Of a stretch of 64,000 nt of DNA, positions 1 through 19,075 are shown piece by piece (within the stretch, counting starts at the first letter, position 1; each line of letters opens with the position of its first letter). The notes under the pieces were generated by a model. That model saw nothing but the letters and a program-made list of their open reading frames with translations, had not been told where the DNA came from and did not search any database. Source of the stretch: Marisa cornuarietis (lineage: Eukaryota > Mollusca > Gastropoda > Architaenioglossa > Ampullariidae). The translations under genes and the position numbers were made by a program. Where the stretch lies: contig SMMW01000585.1 of assembly GCA_004794655.1 (NCBI GenBank), forward strand, positions 11,371,501-11,435,500, read 5' to 3'.

Positions 1-584
1 TATTGGTACGAGAAGGTATGACAGGTGCTACGCGAGCACCATGGGCCAATATAAAAGAATGCGTATATATATTTTACGGGGGCTGTATGTACCTGTCATT
101 GCTGCTGGTGGAGCTTTGCATATGGCCATATGTCGCAACCCAGAGGCAGGAATGTCTTAGCGTCAGGATATTAAGCCATTAAGTGGGTGCCAAGAATATT
201 GAGAACCAGACTTTTGTGACCGACTGGTCACCAACAGTTAAAAGTGTGTCTACATATTTATACACATAACAAGATAGATAATATACGTGTTTAATGAAAG
301 ATATTTATATCATGATACATTAACAATCAACTAACTACTGACTAAGTCATATACTAAATACCGCCGAACCTAAGACTAAATCCTAGACTAGTGTATAGAT
401 ATATATATATTCGCAGGGGGTGTGGGTTGGGAGGTGGTAATCGGTCACTTCGAATTTTCGAAAGTGGTACTCGTCTGGAAAAGTTTGAAAACCTGTGTTT
501 TATATCCCCTTTGCTTACTAGATATATATGTATATAAGTACACAGTCTTATAAAAAAAAATCTAACATTTACTTTCAACTACAG
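1..584. other. ERGIC2: ERGIC2 intron sequence (partial)
   Basis: AT-rich sequence with short (TA)n runs, upstream of the acceptor CTACAG at 579-584. I looked for the preceding ERGIC2 exon (membrane helix and the segment ending in a T of the split Tyr codon) and did not find it here. Confidence 0.7.
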
Positions 585-3500
585 ACATAGGTGCTGATGT
601 TCTGGACCAGACAGGTCAAGACCTATTCAGCTATGGAAAGTTAAAAGAAGACCCTGCATTCTTTCGTCTGTCATCACGACAACAGGAATACCTTGATTTT
701 ATACAGCAGGTGAATGAATACCTTACACAAGAGTACCATGCCATCCAAGAGTTGTTATGGCGATCCAACAAGGCGACATTTTATGGTGGTATGCCTCCAA
801 GGTAACAGGAAAGAACCAGGTTTTACTTTTTTAAGTTGGAAGAGGGGTGGGAACTTTCAGATCTTTTTGCTTTAACTGGATTTAACTTGATTACCTATTG
901 AATTAATTTACTCAAACTACAAACGCTGCTAAAGTGTTTTGTAAAATAAGTGTGAAGGGAGTGAAATATGATGTTTTGGAATCACAGCTACAAGAAGGGC
1001 AGCTTCAGTGCACCAAACATAGAATGACTTGCACAAGTTTGTACACATGGAAAGAGAGAAACATTCATAATGACTTTAATGAGACTAAAAAACTTTTAAA
1101 CAATTTTGGGAATTTACCGATAAACCATCTTTTTACAAATGTACATCACAACTCAAGAGAGGTAGACCTCATAATGTATATTTGACATTGTAATTACAGC
1201 AAAAGAAAATAATCTGTGTTTACAACTAAAAAGTGCACTATCAATTTGTTCGGATACAATTTTTCATAGTTTTTTAAGTAATGATGGACCACTGATAATA
1301 GAGACCTAACAATAACAAGAACTGATGTCAGAAAATGATTGAGTATTTATTTTATAACATAAGATAGCCCTGTAATACGAAGTGTGGGCTATTGCATTTC
1401 ACTAATTTATGTCTGGTTTTTTTTTTGTCATATTGTTTTTATTTTGCTTCACAGGGAGGATATGCCCGAGGGACAACCAGATGCATGTCGGATTCATGGA
1501 TCCTTAGAAGTTAGCAAGGTTGCTGGGAACTTTCATGTGACAGCTGGAAAGTGAGATTCATTTTGATTTTTCCTGTTTCAATTTCTTTATTTTATTCTGT
1601 TTCATCAAACTGTAGACATTGGGCTAAATTAGCATGGCTGTTTCAGGTTTTTTTGTGTTTTAAATTATCGTTCTTTTTTCATAAGATTATGTAAATGTTT
1701 TATCTTAATAAATATCTAGTGAGTGAAAGATAACTTCAAAGCTCTAATTGCAGTTTTCATTATATCATTCATCATGACATACAGTTTACACAAAAAGGGA
1801 GCTATTTTTTTAAATATTTTCTACAGAAGCAAGTTACTAACCAAGAAATTACAGACATTTTTCATGATATAGCTTACACTTGCATAATAACCACAACTGC
1901 AATGAATGGTCATCACCAGTCCCTACCGCAGCTTTTATTGTCCCCCACCCTCCAAGCCTACTTTAAGCACAAAGGTTAATGAGCGAAAAAAGAGAGCTTG
2001 ATGTTACTTGGTGCTTAGGAGTGAGGTCAATATAGGATTCATAATAATGATGATTTGCCTCAGGTCTGTGCCAGTCATTCCCAAAGGGCATGCACATATA
2101 GCTCTCATGATTGAAGGAAGTGGTAAGACAGGATTTAATTACATTGAACATGCCCATTCCTCCTATGTGTCACTAATCCAGCATGCTGATCACCATACTA
2201 TTGCATGAATATTAATGACAAAAAAAAACTTTCTCAAAACTAAGCAGACAATATGATTGCATAAACATGCAGCTTCATTCTTATGTGTTGGTTTATTAAT
2301 TTTCTTTCTTTTTCTTGGATCAACAGCAGTCATGATGATTTATGACTAATCTCATAGGGTCTTGGGTGAGTTAGCGGTGAGCTAATGGTCCGAGATTATA
2401 AGCAAACTTGTGGATGACTTCACTTGTGTCTATATTCACATTTAAATGATGTGTATGTTTGAACGCCCATGCATCTGTGCGTGGCTGTATCTGTGTATGC
2501 ATGTGCCTGCTGTATAAACAGGCATATGCATACACAGATACATATTATGTATGTCTCTCTGTCAATCTGTCGAGGCAGTTATCACTTATGAGTTATGTGG
2601 TACTACTGAAAGGTGAATTTTTATACCAACTGTTCGTTTTTGCTGTCATTTTGCATTTCTGTAACAGCTTATTTTTTACCATCACAGCTTGAAATTTCTG
2701 CTCTGTAACCATCAGTGCATGCTGAAAAATATCCAGGATGGCTTTCTTAATAGTAAAGAATAGTTTTGATATACACTTCATCATCAGAGAGTATAGCCTT
2801 GCATTATATTAGAACTGGCGATTTTCTGTCATTCCTCCTCATCATTTTAATTGTGTCATGAAGTGTTATGGACTTCTAGTTTCATAAGTGCAGAGATAAT
2901 ATTTAATGATGGTATAAAATTCTGTTTGTTCATTCTTGTAAGGACCATGCTAGGTAGGGAATATATTTGTGTTACTCTAATACTTTTATGCTATGTTGTA
3001 GTAACCCAGTCGTGCTCTTATATAAATGTATCCAAATGCCTCTGGGATCATTTATTGACCACTTGGATGTTTCATGGCATATGTATTATCATTATAGTCC
3101 TCATCTTTGATTCAAGAAGATGCTAGTGCAGTCCGTAGGAATATTTGTTTTGTTCAGGCAAACAGAGGTTGGACTAGGAGGGTCCTTTTTAAAATAATAT
3201 ATCACCTCAGCTAGACAATAATGACTAGAAATTCTTTTATATGTTCCCAGTAGTTTAGGGTCATACATGGCTTGTTTTATAAAGATTTGTAAGCCAGACT
3301 ATAATGCTACAGTGAGCATTAGGAAGTTGTCATAATATATAAAATAAGTAAAAACTATCTGCTGTTTGTAACAATAGTCTTAGAATAGTTTTTCTGTTTT
3401 TGTTCACAAAATTTAATAAATATTTTTCTCTGTTGTGCTATTATGAGTAGCCAGTAAAGAGTAGGAAGATGTTAACAGAGATAACAGAAATAATAGCTTT

Positions 3501-6500
3501 GTTTCTGTTTAAATACATTCCAGTATGATACTGTCTCAATGCATTTATATATATATATCATATGGCACAGATTCTTTAACCATCCAGCCATTGGTCATGC
3601 CCACTACACTGTTCTATTAGATAAGTCCGGTGAGTTCTAACCAAAAGCACAAAAAGTCGTGGGAGCACTGCGGTGATGGGCATTCAAAAGACTTGTATTT
3701 ATTGGTCATCATTGTGTTGTCAAATCAGCGTAGTCAGCAATTTGAATATTGTTTTATCTGTCTCATTTATGTATGTATGTGTTTGTGTGTGTGTTTTCTG
3801 CAGTAGTTGAAGAATTCTTAATAAAATTTCTTCTGAATTTTTTTACATATGCCTATGATGCACCTAGAACATTCACAACTGCATTGCTGTATTTCTTTAA
3901 CTCATTTCAAATAAAGTCCTTAAATGAAAGAATGTAACATATACAAAAAATTGGTATACTTACACAATATAATGCAAATGTACCTTTTGACTTTCATGTA
4001 GTGTGGCTTTGTCTAGCTGAGAGAACTATGAGAGAGAGAGAGAGAGTTTGTGTGCATACACACACAAAAGGAAGCATTGAAATAAATTGTGAGAGCATTA
4101 AATGTTCTTCTCATTGAGTGTTTCTGTCATGTCAGATTACAACTTTTCACATCGAATAGATCACTTCTCCTTTGGTGATCCAGTCTCTGGGGTTGTCTAC
4201 CCTCTAGATGGCACTCTTTTTGTGACAGACAGCAGTAAGTACATGTACTAGTTTAAAAAAAACTCCCTAAACTTAATTATGCAACTTCCAAAATGCATTC
4301 ATAGTGTCAATGTTCAGTGTCTGTAATCTAAAAAAAGACAAATCTTTTAAACACAAATAATAGGAAAAGTTGGGAAATGATAAATGGTAACATCACTTTT
4401 GTATCATACATTTTCTAACGAATACTTCCCTCCAAAAAAAAGTTGTGGTTTATGAATATTATATTGACACCCATCTACCTAAGTTTATGATGCCGTGCAT
4501 TTTCTTGCAGATAGTAATGTCTTTCAAATGTTTATTGTGATATCATTTATTTACTTTGTTGTCACCTGTCTGCTCCATGGAGGGCTCAAAGATCCTACAC
4601 ATGCACGGTTTTGTTCAATTGACTTCAGTACTTATGACATCTTAAAATGTTAAATATTCTGTGCCAAATGCAGAGTACGAACTTCAAGAAAAACTGCAGC
4701 TTTTCAAATAGAAACAAAAGAGACGGAGAGAAGTGCTAGAGCATCAAAGTTACCAGTAGCAACAGAAGAACAAATAATTTAGTAATTTACTTTCTGGCTT
4801 GGTATTATATTCTTACACCAGTGTCCATACGGTCTTATTTTCTCCGCAGACTACCACATCTTCCAATATTTTATCCAAGTTGTGCCAACTGAAGTTCGTA
4901 CATATGCTGCCAGTGTTGACACTTACCAGTTTGCGGTTACAGAGCGGGTGAGTCTTTTCTGACACCGAGTAATATTGATGAAAAAAAGAGATAATTAGAT
5001 AGGTGGCACTAAGTCACCAAGAGGATTTATTGTTAACAAGAAAAAGACAGATTAAGAGGTATGGTGTTTTTAACAATGCCTTGTCTGTTGTATTTATCCC
5101 AAGGAATTTTTAACCTTATTTATTCAAACCTTTAATTTTGGGTTTGATTTGTAGCCACTTTTCTGTATTTAAATACTGGACATCACTATCTATTCACTTA
5201 CTCAAAGCAGCAAAATTTAGCACTGGTTTCTTTTCAAGACATTCGATGAGTTCTTTTCTCTCTTTCGAATTTTTAACAACAAAAAGTCACATTCACAATT
5301 AAAACAACGTAAAATAAAGATTTTACTTTTTGTTGTTTTGACATTTCTCTGAAAGTTACATACCCATAGTACTGCTGTTTCAACTGCTGAATTAGTGCTC
5401 TTGAAAATTTTTCTAACTCGTTTATTAAACTATTACAAATCCCCTCTCCATCCCTCAACCCCACACATATGTGCTCACTGTGTGCTGCAAAAAAGTTTTA
5501 TGATCATTTGTGACCCTCCACGACGAAATGAGTCTTAAGTCGCGCGGAGCAGTAATGACTGATTAAAATATTAATTATTCATATGCTTCATCTACTCAAG
5601 TTTAGAAGTAAACAAATCTCGTCGTTGATCTCGACGCTTTCCTATGGGAGAATCAGATACTGAAATGTCCCTGGTAACGAAACGAACGGCGATTAGCGAT
5701 TGGCTGAAGGGGACGAAACTCGTTTCTTCCACCACTTGATCACACATGCTGTGTAAAGTGAAAGCATCGCGAACTCGTATCTGAGTGACGAAGCATCATT
5801 AGCTTTTAATCCATGAAGCCAGTGGAACATTTTGTGTTTTTTTAACAAAGTGGAAAGTGTTTATTCAGTGTTGTGTGAATTAACAGTACATGTGCATGAG
5901 GAATCACATGATTTGGCATGACGGTTGGCGTCTAGAAATTTTTATTTTTGTGTCGCCCGCGAGTTCTCAAGTTTTCCGGTATGTCAAAGCATGCAGTTTT
6001 CTTCTTTTTTTTTGTTTTCTACTCATTTTTGCCACACTAGTAGATAATTTTTGAATATTGTGCTTTTTCTGTAAGTGTGCATGCTAATTAGCAAGCAGTA
6101 ACAGTTTTCTTCTGTTTACGTTTATTTCACTAACAGGGTAAGGCACTAAAAGTCACACAAATATTCATTGTTATGTTCTTTTTGTTACTTGAAATGATGT
6201 AGCGTGCTGTATTTTATCATCAGGAAAAATTTAGTACAGTTTGAACAATTAGAAGTAGATTCCTAGTGGAATCGCTGAAAATCTTTGAACCCGCTTTTCT
6301 AAAAAAAATGCCGCCACCGTACTCGCACACTTCAAACCTTTTTTAACTCATTCAATTTTAGGACTAGAAGAACAACTCTGGTATCAAAAGAAAGATCAGA
6401 ATCTGTACTTTTTAATTGCCCTATCTCAAATTTCCCACTTAAGACTCATTTCGTTGTGGAGGGTCACATTTGGTTCTTTTAAAAAATATGCCAGGCAAGT

Positions 6501-9214
6501 TTAAAGATTTCTTCTGATTGTTTTTTGTATGCATAATTTGGAATGTAACCAACACCACTTTGATGGCTACATATGGGGTGGGTTAGCTGCTGCACAAGAA
6601 CACACGAGATGGAATTGGCTGCGCACAGTAGATTTTATTAGCTCACTCGGCGGCTGGCCTGCATCTCTCTCACTTCTCAAAGCACTCAGACAGCAACAAC
6701 TAGAAACTATTTATCCCTCTCCGGTCGAACTTTCCAGCAACCATCCCTTTCTCTCCCACGGCTTCGACCTGTCCCTGAACCATGTCGGGCATTGTTCCCC
6801 CACCCGTCCTCAGGGTCCTAGGCCACGGTTTACTAGGTGTATCCACGCGTGGCGTGATTGTGTTTGAGAGCGTAAGTATGTGCATGTGTGTACGCCTGCG
6901 CGCACGCGTACGACGATCATGTGTGAATGTCGGTGCGCGTGCATGTACGTGTGTGTTCGTGTACGACAGTCCCAACGGTTCACCGTCTGGTCAGAGCCTT
7001 CCTAAGTGGGTCAGGCGACCTTGCGACACGCAATGACAGTTACAGGCCGCTATTACGCAGCCGGCGTGAGAAAAGGGACAGTGTGGTGGCCGTCCAACCT
7101 CTACAAAAATAAAATTAACTAGTACACTACTAGAGTGCTACATGGAACAAAGATTAAAACCAAACTAAAAAGTTGTGGAAAAGAAGATTTTTTATTTTTC
7201 AACTGATTTCGAAGAATTAAGAAGCTTTGTACACACTGTCCAGATGGGGGCAGGTCATTTCGTCACACGTACGTCCATTTCGTCCCACGTATGGCCCATT
7301 CCGTCAGAAGACAGAAAAGTGAAATCATCACGACGAAATGGTAGTGACGAAATGACCTGCCCCCATCAGAAGTCAGAGAAATAACCTAACAGACTCAAAT
7401 CAACCACATGTGCAAAATAAGCAGAAAAGTATTTCCTGGCTGGTTTTAGTTACATCTGATTCATTTTCATGATTTCTGCTACATTGAACTATCATTTTTG
7501 TATATTTGTTATTTCTTTTATCAGGGACAAATAAAATTTAAGATTTGTTTGTTTGCCATTGTACGCTGATGCAAAAACACAATGTTGCAGGTACTGAATA
7601 AAGATTTCCAGGACTTTGTGACTTAACAAATCTATATTTAAACAAACCTCTCTTTAAAAAAAAAGACCAAAATTAAAGCACTAAAAGGGAGATTTTAAAA
7701 AAATGTTAAAAAATTAAAATCTACGCACAAATTTACAATCCATTGTTTAGAGTGCTGAATATGGGATTAAAACATTACTTCTCTTTCAGATATCACTTGT
7801 TACTACCACAAAACCCATTTTTATATATGACAGGATAAGACTTGAGTGTGCTTGTGTGAGAGGAGATAAGAGACTGGTACATGATTGTTTTAAGATAGAA
7901 GTTTTACAGAGTTTAGTAATTCTTTGTTTCAGAATCGCACAATAAATCACAGAGAAGGCAGCCATGGTGTCCCTGGTATATTTGTAAAATATGACCTTTC
8001 CTCTCTCCTAATACGAGTTCGAGAGGAACACAAACCATACTGGCAATTCCTAGTTCGTTTGTGTGGGATTATCGGTGGAATATTCTCAGTTTCAGGTAAA
8101 CTTGTACAAACTTATGTATGGTAGGAGGAAACTTGTTGATGTAGTAAACAATATTTTCATCTCCCTTTCAGCTTTTTCTACAATAGTGATTTTTCCATTT
8201 GCTGGCTGGCCCAAGCCTTGTACCCATGACCTGCTCTAAAGCTGATTGCACTAAACAGATGGCTATAGAGCCTTTCAAACCATTTATACATTATGCATAT
8301 CAATATTTGTAATTTCATGATTATTCTCTGCAAAGTTTCTGTCTGAACAATGTGAATACTGAAAATAATGAGGGCTTAATATCACAAGATTTCCTGTCGC
8401 CATGAAATGATAATGCTTTATTACGCCAGATGCTATGCAGGAAAGTTACAAAAACATTAACTGCACGTTACAAAAAACAAACCAGAAGACAGGTAACTAG
8501 TTTTCCAAGATTTTAGAAACTGTTTTCTTTGATTTGCCCTCTTGGTGGGTTTCAGGAATATTTCACGTAGCTGTTTGGAGAAACAGTCAAGTGGTTAGTG
8601 CATTGGTGTCTGAAAAATTGTTGAGACAGATTAGGTTAAATGATCTTTTAGGAAAGCTTAATATTAGAGATGGGTTGATCTTTGCCTTCCATTACTGTAA
8701 TGTAGACATAGTGAGCCATTTAACAACATAATAGCTCCCATGGTTTTCTTTTTCAATTTGAAGACATTTAAAATGTATGATCCCAGTACTGTAATCTGGA
8801 AGAGGTGCCTCTGCCACCATCTCTCCATTCACAAGGATCATAGCTGCAGGAAAGAACCACTGTCATCTTTCGTAATACTACATTAACAAAATATTTTTTC
8901 TGCTGCATATTTACTTAAATACAGTGGATTGTCTTTTTATATATTCAGTCATGCAATTTGTTTAAACAGATTTGACAACTTTATTGTCTTGTTTTTCAGG
9001 TATGTTGCAAGCCATTGTAAACTTCTTTTTGGATGTGCTTTGTTGTCGGTTCAAACTGGGAAAATATGGCCACCATAGGGGAAAAGGTGATAACATCAGA
9101 GGCCTGGATTCTGCTGTGTTACCTCGGGAGCTGCCTGCACAGCCTCTTTTAGATTCTGCAGAACAAATGGAAGCAAGAGATGGTTTTCCATTATTGAATT
9201 TAGGATACCGATAA
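585..9214 (+). CDS. ERGIC2: ERGIC2 (ER-Golgi intermediate compartment protein 2), 3' part
   Basis: Seven coding exons are visible: 585-801, 1455-1550, 2064-2122 (or alternative 3571-3629), 4136-4234, 4850-4947, 7933-8095 and 9000-9214 (stop TAA). All have AG/GT borders and phases join without a break. The protein reads YIGADVLD, CRIHGSLEVSKVAGNFHVT, GHAH, YNFSHRIDHFSFGDPVSG, FQYFIQVVPTE, INHREGSHGVPGIFVKYDLS and a C-terminal membrane segment WQFLVRLCGIIGGIFSVSG, in the order and spacing of animal ERGIC2 (Erv41 family). Family knowledge: with ERGIC3 it forms a receptor cycling between ER and Golgi; most of the protein is luminal, between an N-terminal and a C-terminal membrane helix. The exons for roughly the first 90 residues, including the first helix, lie upstream of the window; the first visible exon starts inside a Tyr codon. 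The C-terminal tail after the helix is longer and more charged than in mammals. A possible AATAAA lies at 10495-10500. Confidence 0.95.
2064..2122 (+). CDS. ERGIC2: ERGIC2 alternative exon A (59 nt)
   Basis: This exon follows a TTTGCCTCAG acceptor and ends before GTAAGA. It starts with the third base of a codon (AA|G, Lys) and ends with the first base of the next (G|AT, Asp). It encodes K-SVPVIPKGHAHIALMIEGS-D. GHAH and the downstream YNFSH of the next exon sit at the same spacing as in vertebrate ERGIC2. It competes with exon B (3571-3629), which has the same length and phase. Confidence 0.93.
3571..3629 (+). CDS. ERGIC2: ERGIC2 alternative exon B (59 nt), probably mutually exclusive with exon A
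   Basis: This exon is flanked by a GGCACAG acceptor and a strong GTGAGT donor. It starts and ends in exactly the same codon phase as exon A. Spliced between 1455-1550 and 4136-4234 it reads K-FFNHPAIGHAHYTVLLDKS-D with no stop, keeping the GHAH motif and the exact residue count to YNFSH. The acceptor has a weak pyrimidine tract (TATATATATATCATATGG), so use may be regulated or low. Including A and B together (118 nt) or neither shifts the frame. Alternative reading: a dying exon duplicate, but the intact frame and both splice sites argue against it. Confidence 0.8.
4029..4046. repeat. (AG)n microsatellite
   Basis: A short run of AG dinucleotides in the ERGIC2 intron before the exon at 4136. 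Confidence 0.9.
5510..6467. mobile_element. 958-bp non-autonomous DNA transposon with 31-bp terminal inverted repeats
   Basis: The left end 5510-5540 (GTGACCCTCCACGACGAAAT...) matches the reverse complement of 6437-6467 over 31 nt with one mismatch. Both ends are flanked by ATTT (5506-5509 and 6468-6471), a probable 4-bp target duplication. No transposase-like reading frame is visible inside. It lies in the intron between the ERGIC2 exons 4850-4947 and 7933-8095. The family is not recognised. Confidence 0.8.
6560..7105 (-). mobile_element. GC-richer LTR-like block
   Basis: This stretch is clearly more GC-rich than the surrounding intron. On the minus strand it begins TGTAGAGGTTGG and contains an AATAAA (plus TTTATT around 6634) close to its other end, as an LTR would. 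No target duplication was found, so the limits are approximate. Several open frames here have no recognisable protein content. Confidence 0.35.
7243..7367. mobile_element. 125-bp palindromic MITE-like element
   Basis: Positions 7243-7266 and 7344-7367 are perfect 24-nt inverted repeats (GATGGGGGCAGGTCATTTCG...). Between them the phrase CATTTCGTC recurs with variations (CCATTTCGTCC, CCATTCCGTC), so the ends are built of iterated short motifs. No clear target duplication was found. Confidence 0.8.
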
Positions 9215-10720
9215 CATTAAAAAAAGGAAACCTAAAGGAGAAAATGTGTGTGATTGAGTGAATGACTGGACTACTGATGCTCATGATAGGCTGCTGATTT
9301 TACATTCTTTATCATTTTTATAATTTCTTCTTCCATATGAAGGTTTGCTGCTAACTGGTTGGGTTTTCTGATATGATTTTGGCATTGTAGTATTTTTTTT
9401 TTAGAGAACTTGGTTAAAATCTGTTTTGTATTGTATTTTTTGCTAAATCTAAGCATTTTATCAAGATTTTATTCTCTTTTGTGATAAAAAGAGTGCCAAC
9501 AGTGTACATAATAATGTTTTCCTTTGACTTATTGACACTTAGATATACAAATAACAGTGCAAAGCAAACTTCTACAATAGTTGTCACAAAGTACCCATTC
9601 AGACTCCCCATGTAATGACAGACCTGAAGAAATTTCACCAGCAGCGTTAGAACTGTTGTGCTTATAGTGAAATGGATAAACATAGGTAAAGCAGAAAATT
9701 ACTAAACTATTTAGGTTCCTACACACTTTGACATTTGGCTATTTCAGGTGAAAATATGTGATCACTAATGTTCCTCCTAATGTGTAAATTAACTACTTTA
9801 ATTAAAATTTTAATGTCTGCTACTACTTATTATGAGCTTATATTGCAAGATACATCACTTAATAGTCACACACCAGAAATTGAAGCATCTTAGATTTCAC
9901 TAAAAAGACTTCTTCCCAGGGTGTATACTTTTTTGAAGACTTTTCACAATGATTAACAGCTTATAACAGTACATAGAAATCTAGTGATTTTGTTATCAAG
10001 ATTGACGTAATCCATATTTTGTTGATTTTTTGCAATTTATGTCACTTAAAATGACAATATTAGACCGTGTATTGAAATCATGAGATTAATACTACGGTGA
10101 AAGTTATGTGAGCTTTTGATTTAATTGTGTGTAGGCATATACAGGGTATTGATTTACCTTGAATTTGCATAGATAAGAAATTTGTTAAATGAGTATGGTA
10201 AGGCTGTCACCAACAAACTTACATAATAGTAAAAAAAAAAATTCTGTACAATTTTTATCTTTCAAGCAAGTCAGCATTTATATAGGAATTCGGTGTAACA
10301 TTGAACATTGCCATCCAATTTTATAAATATGGAGTCTATGAGCATTGCAATTTTTGTGTAGAACATTTTGTTTTTCAATAATAATCACAAGAGTATTCAG
10401 GGCTGTCGGAGGCTTTCATACACTGAATTTTCTTCTGTTGATAAGGCAGACCATACTTCTGTCATTTTGCTTGCTGTGACATTTCCTGACAGGTAATAAA
10501 AATGCTCAAATTTTAATCAGGTCACTGTCTTGTGATATTTAAATATCCTTGTATACTGACTGACCTGTACTGACAGGCCTAGAAAAAAAAGCACGTGCTC
10601 ACAGAACTCAAAACTGGCTATTATGCATCCTTATATCCTAACCTTGCTTTGGAAAAACAAGCTTTTTTCTCACATCCATGCTTTTAAGGTCTCTCTCGCA
10701 CATATATAGTTTAATTTATG
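9215..10720. other. ERGIC2 3' UTR and intergenic DNA
   Basis: AT-rich sequence after the ERGIC2 stop. An ATTAAA near 9800 and an AATAAA at 10495-10500 are candidate polyadenylation signals. No coding signal is seen on either strand. Confidence 0.6.
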
Positions 10721-11145
10721 TGAATGTGTAGAGGGCTGGTAGGCCAGCACTAGTTGTTAGTTCTGGCAGGACTTTCTTACTTTTGGTGCTCGAAATACAT
10801 CAGCGGGGACCTGGTGGAGTATTGCGCGAAAAAGGTGCTCAGCAGTGATTGACTAGGGTTAAAGTTACAAATCGCTCCAACTGCAGAAAGTTTAGGGGGG
10901 CTTAGAGAGGGTTAGATAAGGAGAGCCGACACAGGACTGGGGGAGAAGACACATGCAACGGAAGAAGCAGGGAAGAGACAGCCCTGACTTTTAGCGTCTC
11001 TGACTATGTGATGCAGTCGTGGCCATTTTAATGTACGAGTCCATGGAATAAAGAGTTGCAGGTCTGCTGACTGTTCCTGCCTTTGTTGGAGTGTGTGTTG
11101 GAAGCTTGTTGCTGAGACACTAAAATACCTCACCCCTTGGTTACA
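10721..11145 (+). mobile_element. Solo LTR of a retrotransposon
   Basis: This 425-bp block starts TG, ends CA (TGAATGTGTAGAGGGC ... CCTTGGTTACA) and is flanked by TATG at 10717-10720 and 11146-11149. It holds an AATAAA at 11047-11052, which sets the plus orientation. It is more GC-rich than its surroundings and encodes nothing, as expected for a solo LTR left by recombination. It sits between the converging ERGIC2 and METTL15 genes. Confidence 0.75.
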
Positions 11146-11440
11146 TATGTATTCAGTCTATTAAACTTCACAACAATTCCCATTTTCAGTTAACAATCAT
11201 TTCAAAAGTGCTTCTGTATGCCATTCTTTTAATCACAAAAGTGAAACAAAAAGATTGATCTCTCAAAGTTTAAGGATAAGTGTGGAAGTCCTGGTTATTA
11301 AGAAATTGTAAATTTCACATTGGAAATGACATACACATGCACAGGTGTACAGAAGATCACTTCAGAGATGCAGTTTTGCAAGGTTAGGCAATAAAATAAG
11401 CCGAGGAGGCAAAGAGATGCATCCACCTATCTCATGACTA

Positions 11441-18624
<7,184 letters not shown>

Positions 18625-19075
18625 TTTGGAGATATATATATATATACTGGTACAGAAATTAATCAAACTTGAAAGCTAGGACGAGCTTTTTTATCCCCCG
18701 GACATCACTCAATAAGGTTATCTGTCGTCTGCTTTTCACTTTTTCAACGGCAAAACTGCGTTTTAGAAATGAGGAAAAAAATATCATCTGCGATGGCAAA
18801 TGGATGTTCATAGAGTGAAGTAAAATTAAATGTTTCTCAGAGAGTTTTTGTCAGAAAGCTACGAGAAAAATAACTTTGTTGGGGGAGAAAAAGCCTTCCG
18901 ATCGGAGTCACACCTCGACAGCAAACATGCCAGTTACAGGGCGGAAATGCTCAAGCGCCCCCTCGTGTTGATCAAATGAGGTCATACGGAAGTGAGCTTC
19001 AAAACAAAGTCTGGACATGGTCTGAGGCAGTGTCTCTGAGAGTTGCTCGTGCAAGTGGGATTGTCTCTCCTCAAA
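18625..19075. promoter_or_regulatory. Divergent METTL15 / tetraspanin promoter region
   Basis: The start codons of METTL15 (18624, minus) and the tetraspanin (19076, plus) are 451 bp apart and point away from each other. The segment is less AT-rich at its centre than the introns and shows no coding. A CTCF-like motif lies at 18954-18970. An upstream ATG at 18976 opens a 108-codon frame that overlaps the tetraspanin start out of frame and could dampen its translation if transcribed. Confidence 0.7.
18954..18970 (-). promoter_or_regulatory. CTCF-like binding motif
   Basis: Minus strand reads CAACACGAGGGGGCGCT. Against the bilaterian CTCF core CCASYAGRKGGCR this matches 11 of 13 positions. Its place between two divergent promoters is a typical setting for such sites. 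Binding is inferred from the motif only. Confidence 0.45.

Noticed and set aside
1..584. Missing upstream ERGIC2 exon inside the window
   Set aside because: No segment encodes the expected membrane helix or the region before YIGADVLD, so those exons must lie outside the window.
6700..7112. Several overlapping open frames on both strands
   Set aside because: They shadow each other in a GC-rich repeat rich in GTGTGC/CGCGCA runs, with no domain content.
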